A DNA stretch of 64,000 nt from Pseudomonas triticicola (GCF_019145375.1 NZ_JAHSTX010000001.1:2021001-2085000), one strand, 5' to 3'; positions 26,246-35,102 are shown, counted from the first letter of the stretch. Notes: generated by a model not told the origin, from the sequence alone. Numbers and translations are program-made.

Positions 26246-26354
26246 AAAGGGGGGCTTTCGTCTGTCGTTTTGGAGCGGCAGCTATTGGCCGATTGCTACC
26301 ATCGCCATGGGCGCCTTGCTAGCAGACCATGCATTGACCTCACGAAACAGCGCT

Positions 26355-27272
26355 TCAAACACCTGAACTCTCCGCAATCCGCCCTTCCCCCCGCAAAAAA
26401 TCCACAAACGCCCTCAGCGGCGAAGGCATGTGGCGGCGGCCGTGGTAGTAAAGAAACGGGCCGTCGAAAGCCTGCCACCAGTCCTCGAGAATCGGCACCA
26501 GTCGACCATCGGAGAGCGGCTCGCGCAGGAAGTCCTCGAAGGTATAGACGATGCCCAGCCCGTTGATGGCCGAGCGAATTTTCAGATCGTGCGACGACGT
26601 CAGCAGTTGCCCCTGAGGCGGGATACGTACGATACGGCCGTCTCGATGGAACTCGAATACGCCGACTTTGCCACTCTCGAACCGATGGCCAAGCAGGTCA
26701 TGGCCCGGCAGTTCTTCGGGGTGAGTGGGCGTACCGCGTTCAGCCAGATAGCGCGGGGCGGCGGCTGCAACGAAGCGTTGGCGACGCGGGCCGATGGGCA
26801 CGGCGATCATGTCTTTGGCCAGGCTCTCTTCATAGCGCACGCCGGCGTCATATCCGCCAGCGTTGACGTCGACAAAGGCGTTGTCCATCACGACTTCGAC
26901 ACTGACCCCTGGATAAAGGCGCAGAAAACGCGCCAGCAGGTCGGGCAACAGAAAGCGTGCCACCGGCACTGGCACATTGAGCTTTAGCGTGCCGACCGGG
27001 CGCTGAGCGTCATCGTCCAGATCGTTGAAAGCGGCGTCGATTTCTTGCAAGGCCGGGCGCAGGCGCTCGAGCAATCGCTCGCCGGCGGCCGTCGGCGTGA
27101 CGCTGCGCGTGGTTCGGTTGAGCAGGCGCACGCCCAGGTCGCTTTCCAGCCGGCGCATGCAATCGCTCAGCGACGAGGCGGACAGCCCGCGCTTTTGCGC
27201 GGCAGCACGGAATCCCCCCGCCTCGACCACCGCAGCAAATATCGACACATCGGTAAGGTTGGGTTTACGCAT
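26355..27272 (-). CDS. LysR-family transcriptional regulator
   Basis: The 305-residue protein has the LysR HTH at about 6-64 (VSIFAAVVEAGGFRAAAQKRGLSASSLSDCMRRLE, with LLNRTTRSVTPT after) and a substrate-binding-like C-terminal domain of the subgroup that senses aromatic or unknown ligands. GGAGGAAG lies before the ATG at 27272; the longer frame from 27359 lacks a site. It is divergent from an SDR-transporter pair with 146 bp between, the classic LysR arrangement, so those genes are its likely targets. It is the first gene beyond the defence island. Confidence 0.9.
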   Translation of the reverse strand: MRKPNLTDVSIFAAVVEAGGFRAAAQKRGLSASSLSDCMRRLESDLGVRLLNRTTRSVTPTAAGERLLERLRPALQEIDAAFNDLDDDAQRPVGTLKLNVPVPVARFLLPDLLARFLRLYPGVSVEVVMDNAFVDVNAGGYDAGVRYEESLAKDMIAVPIGPRRQRFVAAAAPRYLAERGTPTHPEELPGHDLLGHRFESGKVGVFEFHRDGRIVRIPPQGQLLTSSHDLKIRSAINGLGIVYTFEDFLREPLSDGRLVPILEDWWQAFDGPFLYYHGRRHMPSPLRAFVDFLRGEGRIAESSGV

Positions 27273-27418
27273 GAATGCTTCCTCCGCAGGCGGCTGACTG
27301 TACGCCATAGCGTACGGGCCATCCACCAATGCCCGACTTATCCTCGCGCATTCGTACACCGATACTGCTCACTCGCCCCCGCCAACCGGGAACCTGTCAC
27401 GCGAATGAGATTTCTCCG

Positions 27419-28465
27419 ATGAGCCATTCACCCGCTACGCCGAGCAATACTGCGACCCAACGCCTTCTCAAGGCCGCCCGAATGCTGTTCGCCATTTCTG
27501 CGATGGCCGGCACACTGGCTGCGCAGGCGACTTCCCGAACGGAGCCGAAGCCGGACTGGTCAACCCACGATATGCCCAGCCAGAAAGGCCGCATCGTGCT
27601 GGTGACCGGGGGAACCAGCGGCATGGGCTATGAAGACGCGCTGGCCCTGACGCGCGCCGGTGCCGAGGTGATCATCGCCGCGCGCAACGCCGAGCGCGGC
27701 CGCGAAGCGATCGCAAACATCAAGCAAGCCGTGCCCAAGGCGCGCGTGCAATTCGAAACGCTGGACCTTGCCAATCTGCAATCGGTGCGCGACCTCGCCA
27801 ACCGTCTGCGAGGGCGCCTGCCGAGGCTCGACGTGCTGATTAACAATGCTGCGATCATGTCGCCGCCTGTTCGAGGCGTTTCCGCCGATGGCTACGAGAT
27901 GCAACTGGCGACCAATTACCTGGGGCATTTCGCCTTGACCGGCCTGCTGATGCCCCTGCTACGCAAAAGCGACGATGGTCGGGTGGTCAGCCTGTCGAGC
28001 ATCGCCGCCGGGCGCGCAAGCCTGAACTTCGATGACCTGCAGGCTGAGCGCAGTTACGACCCTTTCGCCAGCTACAGCCAATCGAAACTGGCGGTTCTGA
28101 AGTGGAGTATTGAGCTGCAGCAGCGCAGCGATGCCGCCGGTTGGGGGATACGCAGCATCGCCGCGCACCCCGGCGTTGCCGTGACCGAACTGATCGCCCG
28201 TGGGCCTGGCCTGGACAGTGAATTCGGCAAACAATGGGCAGTAGAGCGGGACAGGTATCATTCCGCAGCGCAGGGCGCGCTGCCCACCTTATATGCGGCG
28301 ACGGCGCTGGAGGCGGTTGGCGGCGCCTACTACGGCCCTACCGGTGATAACGAAAAGCGCGGGCCGCTGGGCTTCGCCAAGATGCCGCCGGCCGCTGCCG
28401 ATCGCTCGAATTCGGCCACACTGTGGCAACTCTCCGAGCGACTGACCGGCGTCACCTACCGCTGA
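27419..28465 (+). CDS. Short-chain dehydrogenase (WW-oxidoreductase/retinol-dehydrogenase-like) with N-terminal hydrophobic segment
   Basis: The 348-residue protein has a hydrophobic stretch at about 20-40 (RMLFAISAMAGTLAAQA) that looks like a signal or anchor. The SDR core follows: TGGTSGMG near 66, the NNAA motif near 141, the catalytic serine in VVSLSSIAAG, and Y-x3-K as YSQSK near 220. The closest plan is the extended WWOX/protochlorophyllide-reductase-like branch. An anchored or exported SDR is unusual; if cleaved it would need export of folded cofactor, but no Tat twin-arginine motif is seen. It is divergent from a LysR gene and 57 bp upstream of a transporter. Confidence 0.85.
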   Translation: MSHSPATPSNTATQRLLKAARMLFAISAMAGTLAAQATSRTEPKPDWSTHDMPSQKGRIVLVTGGTSGMGYEDALALTRAGAEVIIAARNAERGREAIANIKQAVPKARVQFETLDLANLQSVRDLANRLRGRLPRLDVLINNAAIMSPPVRGVSADGYEMQLATNYLGHFALTGLLMPLLRKSDDGRVVSLSSIAAGRASLNFDDLQAERSYDPFASYSQSKLAVLKWSIELQQRSDAAGWGIRSIAAHPGVAVTELIARGPGLDSEFGKQWAVERDRYHSAAQGALPTLYAATALEAVGGAYYGPTGDNEKRGPLGFAKMPPAAADRSNSATLWQLSERLTGVTYR

Positions 28466-28522
28466 CCGCCCAGCACGGGCAGGCCCCGTGCCATTGCCCC
28501 GCCACTCCCACAGGAGCGCAAC

Positions 28523-29833
28523 ATGGATACGTCTCTTCTCGCCCACCGCGCCGGCGCCATCATCAATGCCGAGGCTGACGAGCTGCGCCCTGCGCTCAAC
28601 GGTTTTCTGCTGTTCGTTTGCCTGTTCGCCGGCTATTTCATGCTCCGTCCGATCCGCGAATCGATGGGCATCTCTGCCGGCGTCGAGAACTTGCAGTGGC
28701 TGTTCACCGCGACCTTCCTGGTCATGCTGGCGGCCGTTCCGCTGTTCGCCTGGCTCAGCGCACACGTACCGCGCCTGCATTTCGTGGACTGGGTATACGG
28801 ATTCTTCTGCACCAATCTGCTGTTGTTCGCCGCCTTGTTCCTGGGCGAGGAAAGCCCGTGGCTGGCGCGCGTGTTTTACGTGTGGATATCGGTCTACAAC
28901 CTGTTTGTCGTATCGGTCGCCTGGAGCCTGATGGCCGATGTATTCGACAGTGCCCAGGCCAAACGTCTGTTCGCGTTCATCGCGGCGGGCGCCAGCGTCG
29001 GCGGCCTGAGTGGCCCTGCGCTGAGCGCCTTGCTGATCGGTCCGCTGGGCGAGTCCGGCCTGATGCTGCTGGCCGCTGTTCTGCTCGGCGCTGCGATGTG
29101 GTTCAAGCGCCAGCTGATGCGCTGGCGTGAACGGGGTGGCGCAGGACGCCCCGATGCCGCGCCGAGCGAAAGCCCTCGCAGGCCGTTGCCGGGCAATCCG
29201 TTCAGCGGTATGACGGCCGTTTTGAAATCACCCTATCTGCTCGGCATCTGCGGTTTTGTGGTGCTACTGGCGACAGTCTCCACCTTCCTTTACTTCGAGC
29301 AGGCACGCGTCGTCGCCGAACACTTCCCGGACCGCGAGGCGCAGGTGCGCGTGTTCGGCATCATCGACTTTGTCGTGCAGGCGGGCGCCCTGCTCTGTCA
29401 GCTGTTCATCACTGGGCGCCTAGCGCAAAGGCTCGGCGTCGGCGTGCTGTTGGCCATGGTGCCGCTGGTGATGTGCGCGGGGTTTATCGGGGTGATCTTC
29501 GCGCCCAGCTTTGGCCTGATCGCCGCGCTGATGATCGTGCGCCGCATCGGTGAGTACGCCTTCGTGCGCCCAGGCCGAGAGATGCTGTTTGCCCCGCTCG
29601 ATGCCGAAAGCAAGTACAAGGCGAAGAACTTCATCGACACAGTGGTCTACCGCGCCGGCGATGCCATCAGTGCCTGGGCGAAAAGCGCGCTGGACGCCCT
29701 CAGCCAAGGTGCAGGCATGGCAGCGCTGGTCGGCGCGTTGTGTGCACTGCTGTGGGGGCTGCTGGGATGGCGACTCGGCGAGCGGGCGGACCGCCGAGCC
29801 AGTTTGTCGGCGGCGCGGCAAAACCCAGCGTAG
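28523..29833 (+). CDS. Tlc/NTT-like or MFS-type transporter
   Basis: The 436-residue protein has about 12 hydrophobic segments, opening GFLLFVCLFAGYFMLRPIRESMG. The motif Y-F-x-L-R-P-I-R-E and the later RRIGEYAFVRPGREMLF and SKYKAKNFIDTVVYR are typical of the bacterial branch related to ATP/ADP (NTP) translocases and often annotated as MFS. GGAGCG precedes the ATG. It follows the SDR gene closely and is probably in the same LysR-controlled unit. Free-living bacteria use these proteins for unknown solutes, so nucleotide transport should not be assumed. Confidence 0.8.
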   Translation: MDTSLLAHRAGAIINAEADELRPALNGFLLFVCLFAGYFMLRPIRESMGISAGVENLQWLFTATFLVMLAAVPLFAWLSAHVPRLHFVDWVYGFFCTNLLLFAALFLGEESPWLARVFYVWISVYNLFVVSVAWSLMADVFDSAQAKRLFAFIAAGASVGGLSGPALSALLIGPLGESGLMLLAAVLLGAAMWFKRQLMRWRERGGAGRPDAAPSESPRRPLPGNPFSGMTAVLKSPYLLGICGFVVLLATVSTFLYFEQARVVAEHFPDREAQVRVFGIIDFVVQAGALLCQLFITGRLAQRLGVGVLLAMVPLVMCAGFIGVIFAPSFGLIAALMIVRRIGEYAFVRPGREMLFAPLDAESKYKAKNFIDTVVYRAGDAISAWAKSALDALSQGAGMAALVGALCALLWGLLGWRLGERADRRASLSAARQNPA

Positions 29834-29997
29834 CGCGGTCCATTCGAGAGACGAGGATTTTCCCGAAAGCATTCGCCATGCACAGGGCCAGACTTTACAG
29901 ACTGACTGACGGCTGACCGCTCCACCAGGGAACTGCCGGTGCCAGGCATCGTCCGAGCTTAAGCGTTTAAGCAAACTGCTCGCCACGAGGTTTCCGT

Positions 29998-30900
29998 TTG
30001 AAAGCTGCCATCGTCAAAAAATACCGTCTGATCATCAAGACCCTCGGCTACGTGGGCTGGTCTTTGTTCTGGTTGCTGCTCTGGGACATCGCCGTCACCG
30101 TCGACTTCATGCTGTTTCTCAACGCCAAGCTGAACCTGCCGTTGATGCCGCTGACCTTGCTCGGTTCGGCGTTGATCGTGTTGATCAGTTTTCGCAACAG
30201 CAGCGCTTACAACCGCTGGTGGGAAGCGCGGACGCTGTGGGGGTCGATGATCAACAATTCCCGCAGCTTTGCCCGGCAGGTGCTGACGCTGCTGGACGAC
30301 GCAGGTGGCGAGGTGAACCCGGTCAAATCGACGCTGTTGCGCCGCCACGTCGCTTACGTGAATTGCCTTGCCGCGCATCTGCAAGGCCAGCCTTGTCCCG
30401 ACGAGGTACGGGCCTTTATTCCCGCCGAAGAGTTCGCCCGCAGTGGCACAACCAATAACTTTGCCAACGATATCCTCACCGGCTCGGCGACGCTGCTCGC
30501 TCGCGAATACAAGGCCGGGCACCTGGACAGTATTCGCCTGGCGCGGCTTGAGTCGACCCTGGTGGACTTGTCCAACAGCCAAGGCGGCATGGAGCGAATC
30601 GCCAATACACCGCTGCCCTACCCTTATGTGTATTTCCCACGGTTGTTCATTTCGCTGTTCTGCCTGATCGTCCCGATAGGTCTAGTGGAATCCCTCGGCT
30701 GGTTCACGCCGCTGGCGTCGACCGTGGTCGGGTTCATGCTGCTGGCCATCGAACGCATCGGCACCGATCTGCAAAGCCCGTTTCGCCACAGCGAACACCA
30801 GATTCAAATGGAAGCGCTGTGCGAAACCATCGAAAAGAATTTGCAATCGATGCAGCGTGATTCGTTGGGGGATGTGCGCAGGGTTGAAGAGCCCGCTTGA
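29998..30900 (+). CDS. Bestrophin-family channel protein
   Basis: The 300-residue protein has the bacterial bestrophin hallmarks: an N-terminal membrane pair (YVGWSLFWLLLWDIAV), then SFRNSSAYNRWWEARTLWG, where N-S-A-Y-x-R-W-W-E is diagnostic, and a later membrane pair near 215-255 followed by GTDLQSPF. The start is a TTG with GAGG seven bases upstream; no ATG lies nearby in frame. Bacterial homologues form pentameric ion channels. It stands alone, with a hairpin terminator just after the stop. Confidence 0.88.
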   Translation: MKAAIVKKYRLIIKTLGYVGWSLFWLLLWDIAVTVDFMLFLNAKLNLPLMPLTLLGSALIVLISFRNSSAYNRWWEARTLWGSMINNSRSFARQVLTLLDDAGGEVNPVKSTLLRRHVAYVNCLAAHLQGQPCPDEVRAFIPAEEFARSGTTNNFANDILTGSATLLAREYKAGHLDSIRLARLESTLVDLSNSQGGMERIANTPLPYPYVYFPRLFISLFCLIVPIGLVESLGWFTPLASTVVGFMLLAIERIGTDLQSPFRHSEHQIQMEALCETIEKNLQSMQRDSLGDVRRVEEPA

Positions 30901-30901
30901 G

Positions 30902-30927
30902 GCGCTGCTTTAGCAGCAGCGCTTTTC
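30902..30927 (+). terminator. Rho-independent terminator after bestrophin gene
   Basis: GCGCTGCT, a five-base loop and AGCAGCGC form an 8-bp stem followed by TTTT, starting 2 bp after the bestrophin stop. Confidence 0.75.
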
Positions 30928-30943
30928 ATCAGATGCGCAGTAA

Positions 30944-31243
30944 CTATTGACGAGTGTCCGCCGCCTCGGCCGGGTAAAACTCTCCCTGCTTGCCCATTTC
31001 TTCGAGTCGTTCGCGCGCTACCGCCTCAACACGGGCCACTGCGTCTCGATCGTCAGGGTCAACCAACTGCAAGCACAGGCGTCGAACATTTTGGTCATGG
31101 GTCCCCTCACTGAGCATTTCGTGGGTGAAGACTTGTTCAGCACGCCATAGGCATAACTGGGTATGGGTCCCGCCGAGCCATATCTCGTTGATTGATCCAA
31201 GATCAGTGGTTGTCAGTTGATCCACGGTGATTGTCTTATCCAT
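30944..31243 (-). CDS. Conserved hypothetical protein
   Basis: The 99-residue product (start MDKTITVDQLTTTDLGSIN) is soluble and acidic, with EIWLGGTHTQLCLWRAEQVF in the middle and a helical C-terminus (DAVARVEAVARERLEEMG). AAGG lies nine bases before the ATG. I do not recognise a family. It is convergent with the bestrophin gene and divergent from a hexapeptide-protein gene 110 bp away. Confidence 0.6.
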   Translation of the reverse strand: MDKTITVDQLTTTDLGSINEIWLGGTHTQLCLWRAEQVFTHEMLSEGTHDQNVRRLCLQLVDPDDRDAVARVEAVARERLEEMGKQGEFYPAEAADTRQ

Positions 31244-31353
31244 TGCGCCGTACCTTGAAAATGCTTGTACAGGTACGACTGGCAGGCATAGCGAGTCGTT
31301 CAAGTCGTCGACAGTCCACCCACGCCCCACTCTCACTTATTCGGGAGACTCTT

Positions 31354-31965
31354 ATGAAATCGCCAAAAATCGAAGATTACATCGCTCAATGGCCATTACT
31401 GGGCGTGGACTCCGCTGCCCCTTGGGCGGTGGTTCAGGGTTGCGAGAGCCGGATTCTGAAATTGCTTGAAACGCTCGGCCCGGGATACCGGCGCCACGAC
31501 TATTGTGCGATCCATGAAACCGCCATCGTTGAGCAAGGCGCCGTTCTCAAAGGCGCAATCTTCATCGGCGAGGGCTGTTTCGTGGCGGCGGGCGCTTATC
31601 TTCGCGGTGGTGTGTATCTCGGCAGAAACTGCATCGTTGGCCCCAGCTGTGAGCTGAAAAGTACCTTCATGCTCGATGGCAGCAAGCTTGCCCACTTCAA
31701 CTTCGTCGGCGACTCATTGATTGGCGAAGCGGTAAATATTGAAGCCGGCGCGATCATCGCCAACTACCGTAACGAACTGGACGGAGCCGATATCAAGATC
31801 CGCCACGAAGATCAGGTGATCGAAACAGGCGTCAGCAAGTTTGGAGCGCTGGTGGGTGACGGCTGCAAGATTGGCGCAAACGCTGTGATTGCTCCTGGCG
31901 CTTTGTTGCGGCCCGATACACGTGTTCCTCGTCTGGGGTTGATTGATCAGTTTGCTTATGAGTGA
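31354..31965 (+). CDS. Left-handed beta-helix (hexapeptide repeat) protein
   Basis: The 203-residue protein has hexapeptide repeats through most of its length: AIHETAIVEQGAVLKGAIFIG, then AGAYLRGGVYLGRNCIVGPSC, LIGEAVNIEAGAIIA and VGDGCKIGANAVIAPGALL. This is the LbH fold of LpxA/GlmU C-terminal type acyl- or acetyltransferases. GGGAGA precedes the ATG. The conserved N-Y-R-N after the helix (IIANYRNE) is typical of nucleotide-sugar-type members. The substrate is unknown and no sugar genes lie nearby. Confidence 0.82.
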   Translation: MKSPKIEDYIAQWPLLGVDSAAPWAVVQGCESRILKLLETLGPGYRRHDYCAIHETAIVEQGAVLKGAIFIGEGCFVAAGAYLRGGVYLGRNCIVGPSCELKSTFMLDGSKLAHFNFVGDSLIGEAVNIEAGAIIANYRNELDGADIKIRHEDQVIETGVSKFGALVGDGCKIGANAVIAPGALLRPDTRVPRLGLIDQFAYE

Positions 31966-32252
31966 AACCAATTTTGGCGAGAGTACGTCTTCGGCCAATG
32001 GCATCCATCTTCATAGGCGCGTCCGTTATGCCCGCTTTCATAACATCGATTTTTCCTGGCCCAGATCCCAAACACCTCTTGCACAAAGGATGACCGCTTT
32101 GGGCCGAAATCGGCCAATAGCAAAAATCCGACCTTCGCCACCCCACCGACTGACACCTTGTTCAATCAGAATGCTTGGGCAAAGTCTGCTTGTGCACGCG
32201 ATTTCTTGGTTCACCTCCAGCCATTTCGTATGATGAGCAATCTAAGTTTGGG
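31966..32252. other. Intergenic region, no gene seen
   Basis: No reading frame here has a ribosome-binding site or recognisable product. The segment near 32096-32130 (CTTTGGGCCGAAATCGGCC) resembles short fragments also seen near 21726, 24650 and 26267. Confidence 0.4.
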
Positions 32253-33260
32253 ATGCTTGGCGTGAAACCGTCATCAAAAAAAGCTTCAACCACTCCGCCC
32301 GTACCAACCGGCGTCACCCAGAATTTAAGCGATGCTGTAAGTCAGCTTTCTTGGGACGACTTGCGAATCATCAAAACGCTAAGCGAATGCGGTAATAGAG
32401 CCACGACAGCGAAACGGTTGGGGATCAATGTATCCACCGTATCGCGTCGCGTGGCTCAAGTGGAAAAGACACTTGGGGTCGCCCTATTTGACCACCGTCG
32501 CTCTGGGTACATGCTCACGCCAGAAGGCATCGAGTTAAGGGCGCTCGCCGAACGCGTCGAGCTTGATATCGTCAGCGTTACACGTCGGGTTTCTCGGGCA
32601 GGTCAAGGGCCACAGGGAAAGCTTCGGATCACTACCAGCGACTCCCTGCTTTTGTATTTCCTCACACCGATCATCGCCGACTTCAAGGCGCTTAATGAAG
32701 GAATTGCCATCGAGGTGCTGGTCGGCAACGAGACGTTAAGTCTCGCCCGCGATGAATCTGACGTAGCGGTAAGAGCGACCAAAAAACCTGCCGAAAGTCT
32801 CGTCGGGCGCAAGCTCGCTTCGATCGCATGGGCGCCTTATGGCAGCATAAAACACGCGACTACTACCCCCTTCGCAGAAGGCCAGCGATGGGTGTCGTAT
32901 TCCGCAGGATTATGTGGACTGAAGGCCAAAAGCTACGTCGAAGACAGAATCGGCGCCGACTGTATTTCTTATCGTACGGACTCCGTCGCGGCCGCGAGCG
33001 TCGCCATTGCGGCAGGACTTGGTTACGGCTTTCTTCCGTGCATGCTGGGAGACATTACGCCTGGGTTAACACGCGTAGGGCCAGTTGTGCGCGAACTACA
33101 GGACGAGCTCTGGCTGCTTACGCATCAGGACATTCGAAAGTCATGGAGAGTCAAAGCATTCATGACTTTTTGTGCAGCAGCCGTAGCGCATCAAAAGCCT
33201 TTGATCGAAGGGCAATTGGATCTCCCGGTTGCGCAGGGCGAAACCGGGAGCGTCTCTTAG
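32253..33260 (+). CDS. LysR-family transcriptional regulator
   Basis: This 335-residue protein has an unusually long N-terminal tail (about 30 residues rich in Ser, Thr, Pro and Lys), then the LysR HTH at about 34-92 (LSWDDLRIIKTLSECGNRATTAKRLG, INVSTVSRRVAQVEK, LFDHRRSGYMLT) and a ligand domain. The ATG at 32253 is preferred to the TTG at 32175, although its ribosome-binding site is weak. Its stop overlaps the convergent RidA gene by 4 bp, so expression of one may interfere with the other. Confidence 0.87.
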   Translation: MLGVKPSSKKASTTPPVPTGVTQNLSDAVSQLSWDDLRIIKTLSECGNRATTAKRLGINVSTVSRRVAQVEKTLGVALFDHRRSGYMLTPEGIELRALAERVELDIVSVTRRVSRAGQGPQGKLRITTSDSLLLYFLTPIIADFKALNEGIAIEVLVGNETLSLARDESDVAVRATKKPAESLVGRKLASIAWAPYGSIKHATTTPFAEGQRWVSYSAGLCGLKAKSYVEDRIGADCISYRTDSVAAASVAIAAGLGYGFLPCMLGDITPGLTRVGPVVRELQDELWLLTHQDIRKSWRVKAFMTFCAAAVAHQKPLIEGQLDLPVAQGETGSVS

Positions 33261-33718
33261 TCGGCGCGAGATCCGATGACAGCTTTGCAGACAATTTCAA
33301 TCAGCTGTGAACGTTGAGCCAACCTGGATACACCGATGATATTGCTCGCGCACTGTGGCCGCTCAGTGCGATATGCGGCTTTGCGCACATCACCTACGAC
33401 GGCGAATGCCGCGTCCATATCCAATACGTACAGCGTTTCTTCGACGACATCATCAAGGGTTGCTCCATAGAGCGCGAGCAGCTTGGCGATATTGTCGTAG
33501 GAGGCGCGCATTTGCTCTCCTATCGACGAGAAATCGCTGGGTTTACCCTCGCTATTCAGGGGCGCGGGAGCAACGAGATTACCCTCCTCATCGTGGTTGA
33601 ACTGACCCGAGATATAGATCTCGTTTCCGACTTTTCTGGCCTGGGGATAGCCGTAGCCCTCCTCCCATGAGACTCCCCAGTAAGCGGTGTTTTTGCCGTG
33701 CGGTTGTGAGGCAGCCAT
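33257..33718 (-). CDS. RidA/YjgF-family protein
   Basis: The 153-residue protein has the Rid fold: GYPQARKVGNEIYISGQFNHDEEGNLV, then MRASYDNIAKLLALYGATLDDVVEETLYVLDMD and RTERPQCASNIIGVSRLA. Classic RidA deaminates 2-aminoacrylate using an Arg near the C-terminus in C-x-R/x-R-x-x; here that region reads RPQCASNIIGV, where the usual R-S-C is not evident, so this is likely a Rid1-7 subgroup member with another substrate. AAGGAG lies before the ATG. It is convergent with the LysR gene. Confidence 0.85.
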   Translation of the reverse strand: MAASQPHGKNTAYWGVSWEEGYGYPQARKVGNEIYISGQFNHDEEGNLVAPAPLNSEGKPSDFSSIGEQMRASYDNIAKLLALYGATLDDVVEETLYVLDMDAAFAVVGDVRKAAYRTERPQCASNIIGVSRLAQRSQLIEIVCKAVIGSRAD

Positions 33719-33932
33719 TGCTTTCTCCTTGCAGATGACGAATCGAATGATGTCGATTCGAGTTGTCGGGAGGCAAAGGCTAGCATCGGGAACGCGACTG
33801 GGAATGTGCATTTTTGCGCCTCCAGTAGCGCAAAATTGCGCCCCCATCCCGTCGCGCCTTCCGTTAGATTTTTCCCATCGACTGACCGCTGGATTGAGCT
33901 GATCAACCGGCTAATGGGAAAAAGGAATCAGG

Positions 33933-34325
33933 ATGAACAAGGAAACATGCGCGTCCTCACAAAAGGATCCGGCTAAACAAACCGGACAATTGAAACCCTG
34001 GCAGATCCAGCGCGCCAAGCAGCTGATGCTCGATAACCTGGACGCACATATCTCCGTGGCAGCTATCGCACAGGCGTGTGCGCTGTCGCGCAGCCATTTC
34101 ACTCGTCAGTTCAAAAAAAGCACTCTCGTCTCACCCAAAGAATGGATGCGAGAGCAAAGGATTCTACGGGGCAAGCAGCTGCTTCAGACGTCAAGATTGT
34201 TGGTTGCAGAGATCGCACTAGAATGTGGTTTCTTTGATCAGTCTCACTTCAGTCGAACATTTGTGCAAACCGAAGGTGTGACTCCCAGGGCTTGGAAACA
34301 GAACAGTCAATCGCCTGCGCTGTGA
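33933..34325 (+). CDS. Short AraC-family DNA-binding protein
   Basis: The 130-residue protein is essentially a stand-alone AraC HTH pair: ISVAAIAQACALSRSHFTRQFKKSTLVSPKEWMREQR and VAEIALECGFFDQSHFSRTFVQTEGVTPRAW. The usual ligand domain is absent. Comparable short members such as SoxS and MarA act by abundance rather than effector binding. AAGGAATCAGG precedes the ATG. It is divergent from the RidA gene 214 bp away, which is a candidate target. Confidence 0.87.
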   Translation: MNKETCASSQKDPAKQTGQLKPWQIQRAKQLMLDNLDAHISVAAIAQACALSRSHFTRQFKKSTLVSPKEWMREQRILRGKQLLQTSRLLVAEIALECGFFDQSHFSRTFVQTEGVTPRAWKQNSQSPAL

Positions 34326-34366
34326 TTTGATGAGCTGCATAACGGGGCTAATTCGTACTTGCAGAT

Positions 34367-34528
34367 TTAACCCCAGAATGCTGCGAATGGAGATAACAGA
34401 ATCAGTCCGCCGACGACAACTGCCCAACCCCATGCTAAACCACTCTCTACCTTGAAACGGCCGTCATTCATTAAGTCCAACACGAACACGCCAATCCGAT
34501 GACCTATCAAATCGATAATCAAGTCCAT
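34367..34528 (-). CDS. 53-aa predicted membrane protein
   Basis: From the ATG at 34528 the minus strand encodes 53 residues ending in TAA at 34367. The first half is amphipathic (DLIIDLIGHRIGVFVLDLM) and the second half is one clear membrane helix (LAWGWAVVVGGLILLSPFAAF) ending in W-G. AAAGGA lies just before the start, though close to it. I do not recognise the family. It is convergent with the AraC gene, separated by 41 bp. The strong hydrophobic segment and ribosome-binding site argue for a real gene. Confidence 0.55.
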   Translation of the reverse strand: MDLIIDLIGHRIGVFVLDLMNDGRFKVESGLAWGWAVVVGGLILLSPFAAFWG

Positions 34529-34644
34529 GGTCCTTTCTCATAACAATCTTTGCATGAGAAGTCAGAATCCGCTTTTAACTCATAGCTGCTGGTCAGGTCA
34601 GCAATTGCAACTCTGCGCAGACATTGCACAGGATGTGCGTTGGA

Positions 34645-35031
34645 TTATATCCAGACGTCGTTCAAAGCCGTTCTTTCGCCATCTTCATGCCCCGTGTTCA
34701 AGATGCCTCGCGGCTCGATCATCATCAGCTTGGCTTCACCTTGGGCAGCCGTGCGATGTTCCACGCCGCGGGGTACCACATAGAGTTCACCTGGATTCAC
34801 ATAGACGCAGCCTTCCAGCAGATCAATGCGCAAGGTGCCTTCCAAAACAAGAAATGCTTCATCGGTCTCAGGATGCGAGTGCCAGATGAATTCGCCTTCG
34901 ATTCGCACAACCTTGAACTGGTAGTCATTCATCTCTGCCACAACCCTGGGACTCCAATGTTGTTCGATCAGCGAAGCCTTATGTGCCAGGTTTACAGGAA
35001 CTGATGAATATTGATGACGGAGCTCTGCCAT
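34645..35031 (-). CDS. Cupin-domain protein
   Basis: The 128-residue protein is a single cupin: metal-ligand motif 1 EFIWHSHPETDEAFLVLEG (H-x-H-x4-E type, with the Glu in DEAF) and motif 2 with PGELYVVPRGVEHRTAA (final His). Family members range from sugar isomerases to dioxygenases, so the reaction cannot be named. AGGA precedes the ATG. It lies downstream of the AraC gene at 35103 on the same strand, with 71 bp between, and may be co-transcribed. Confidence 0.85.
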   Translation of the reverse strand: MAELRHQYSSVPVNLAHKASLIEQHWSPRVVAEMNDYQFKVVRIEGEFIWHSHPETDEAFLVLEGTLRIDLLEGCVYVNPGELYVVPRGVEHRTAAQGEAKLMMIEPRGILNTGHEDGERTALNDVWI

Positions 35032-35102
35032 GACAAATCCTCTGTGGTTGAAGTCGCCAGCCTATCGAGCAGGGAACAGGGTCTCTTGTACGATCCTGCA
35101 AC

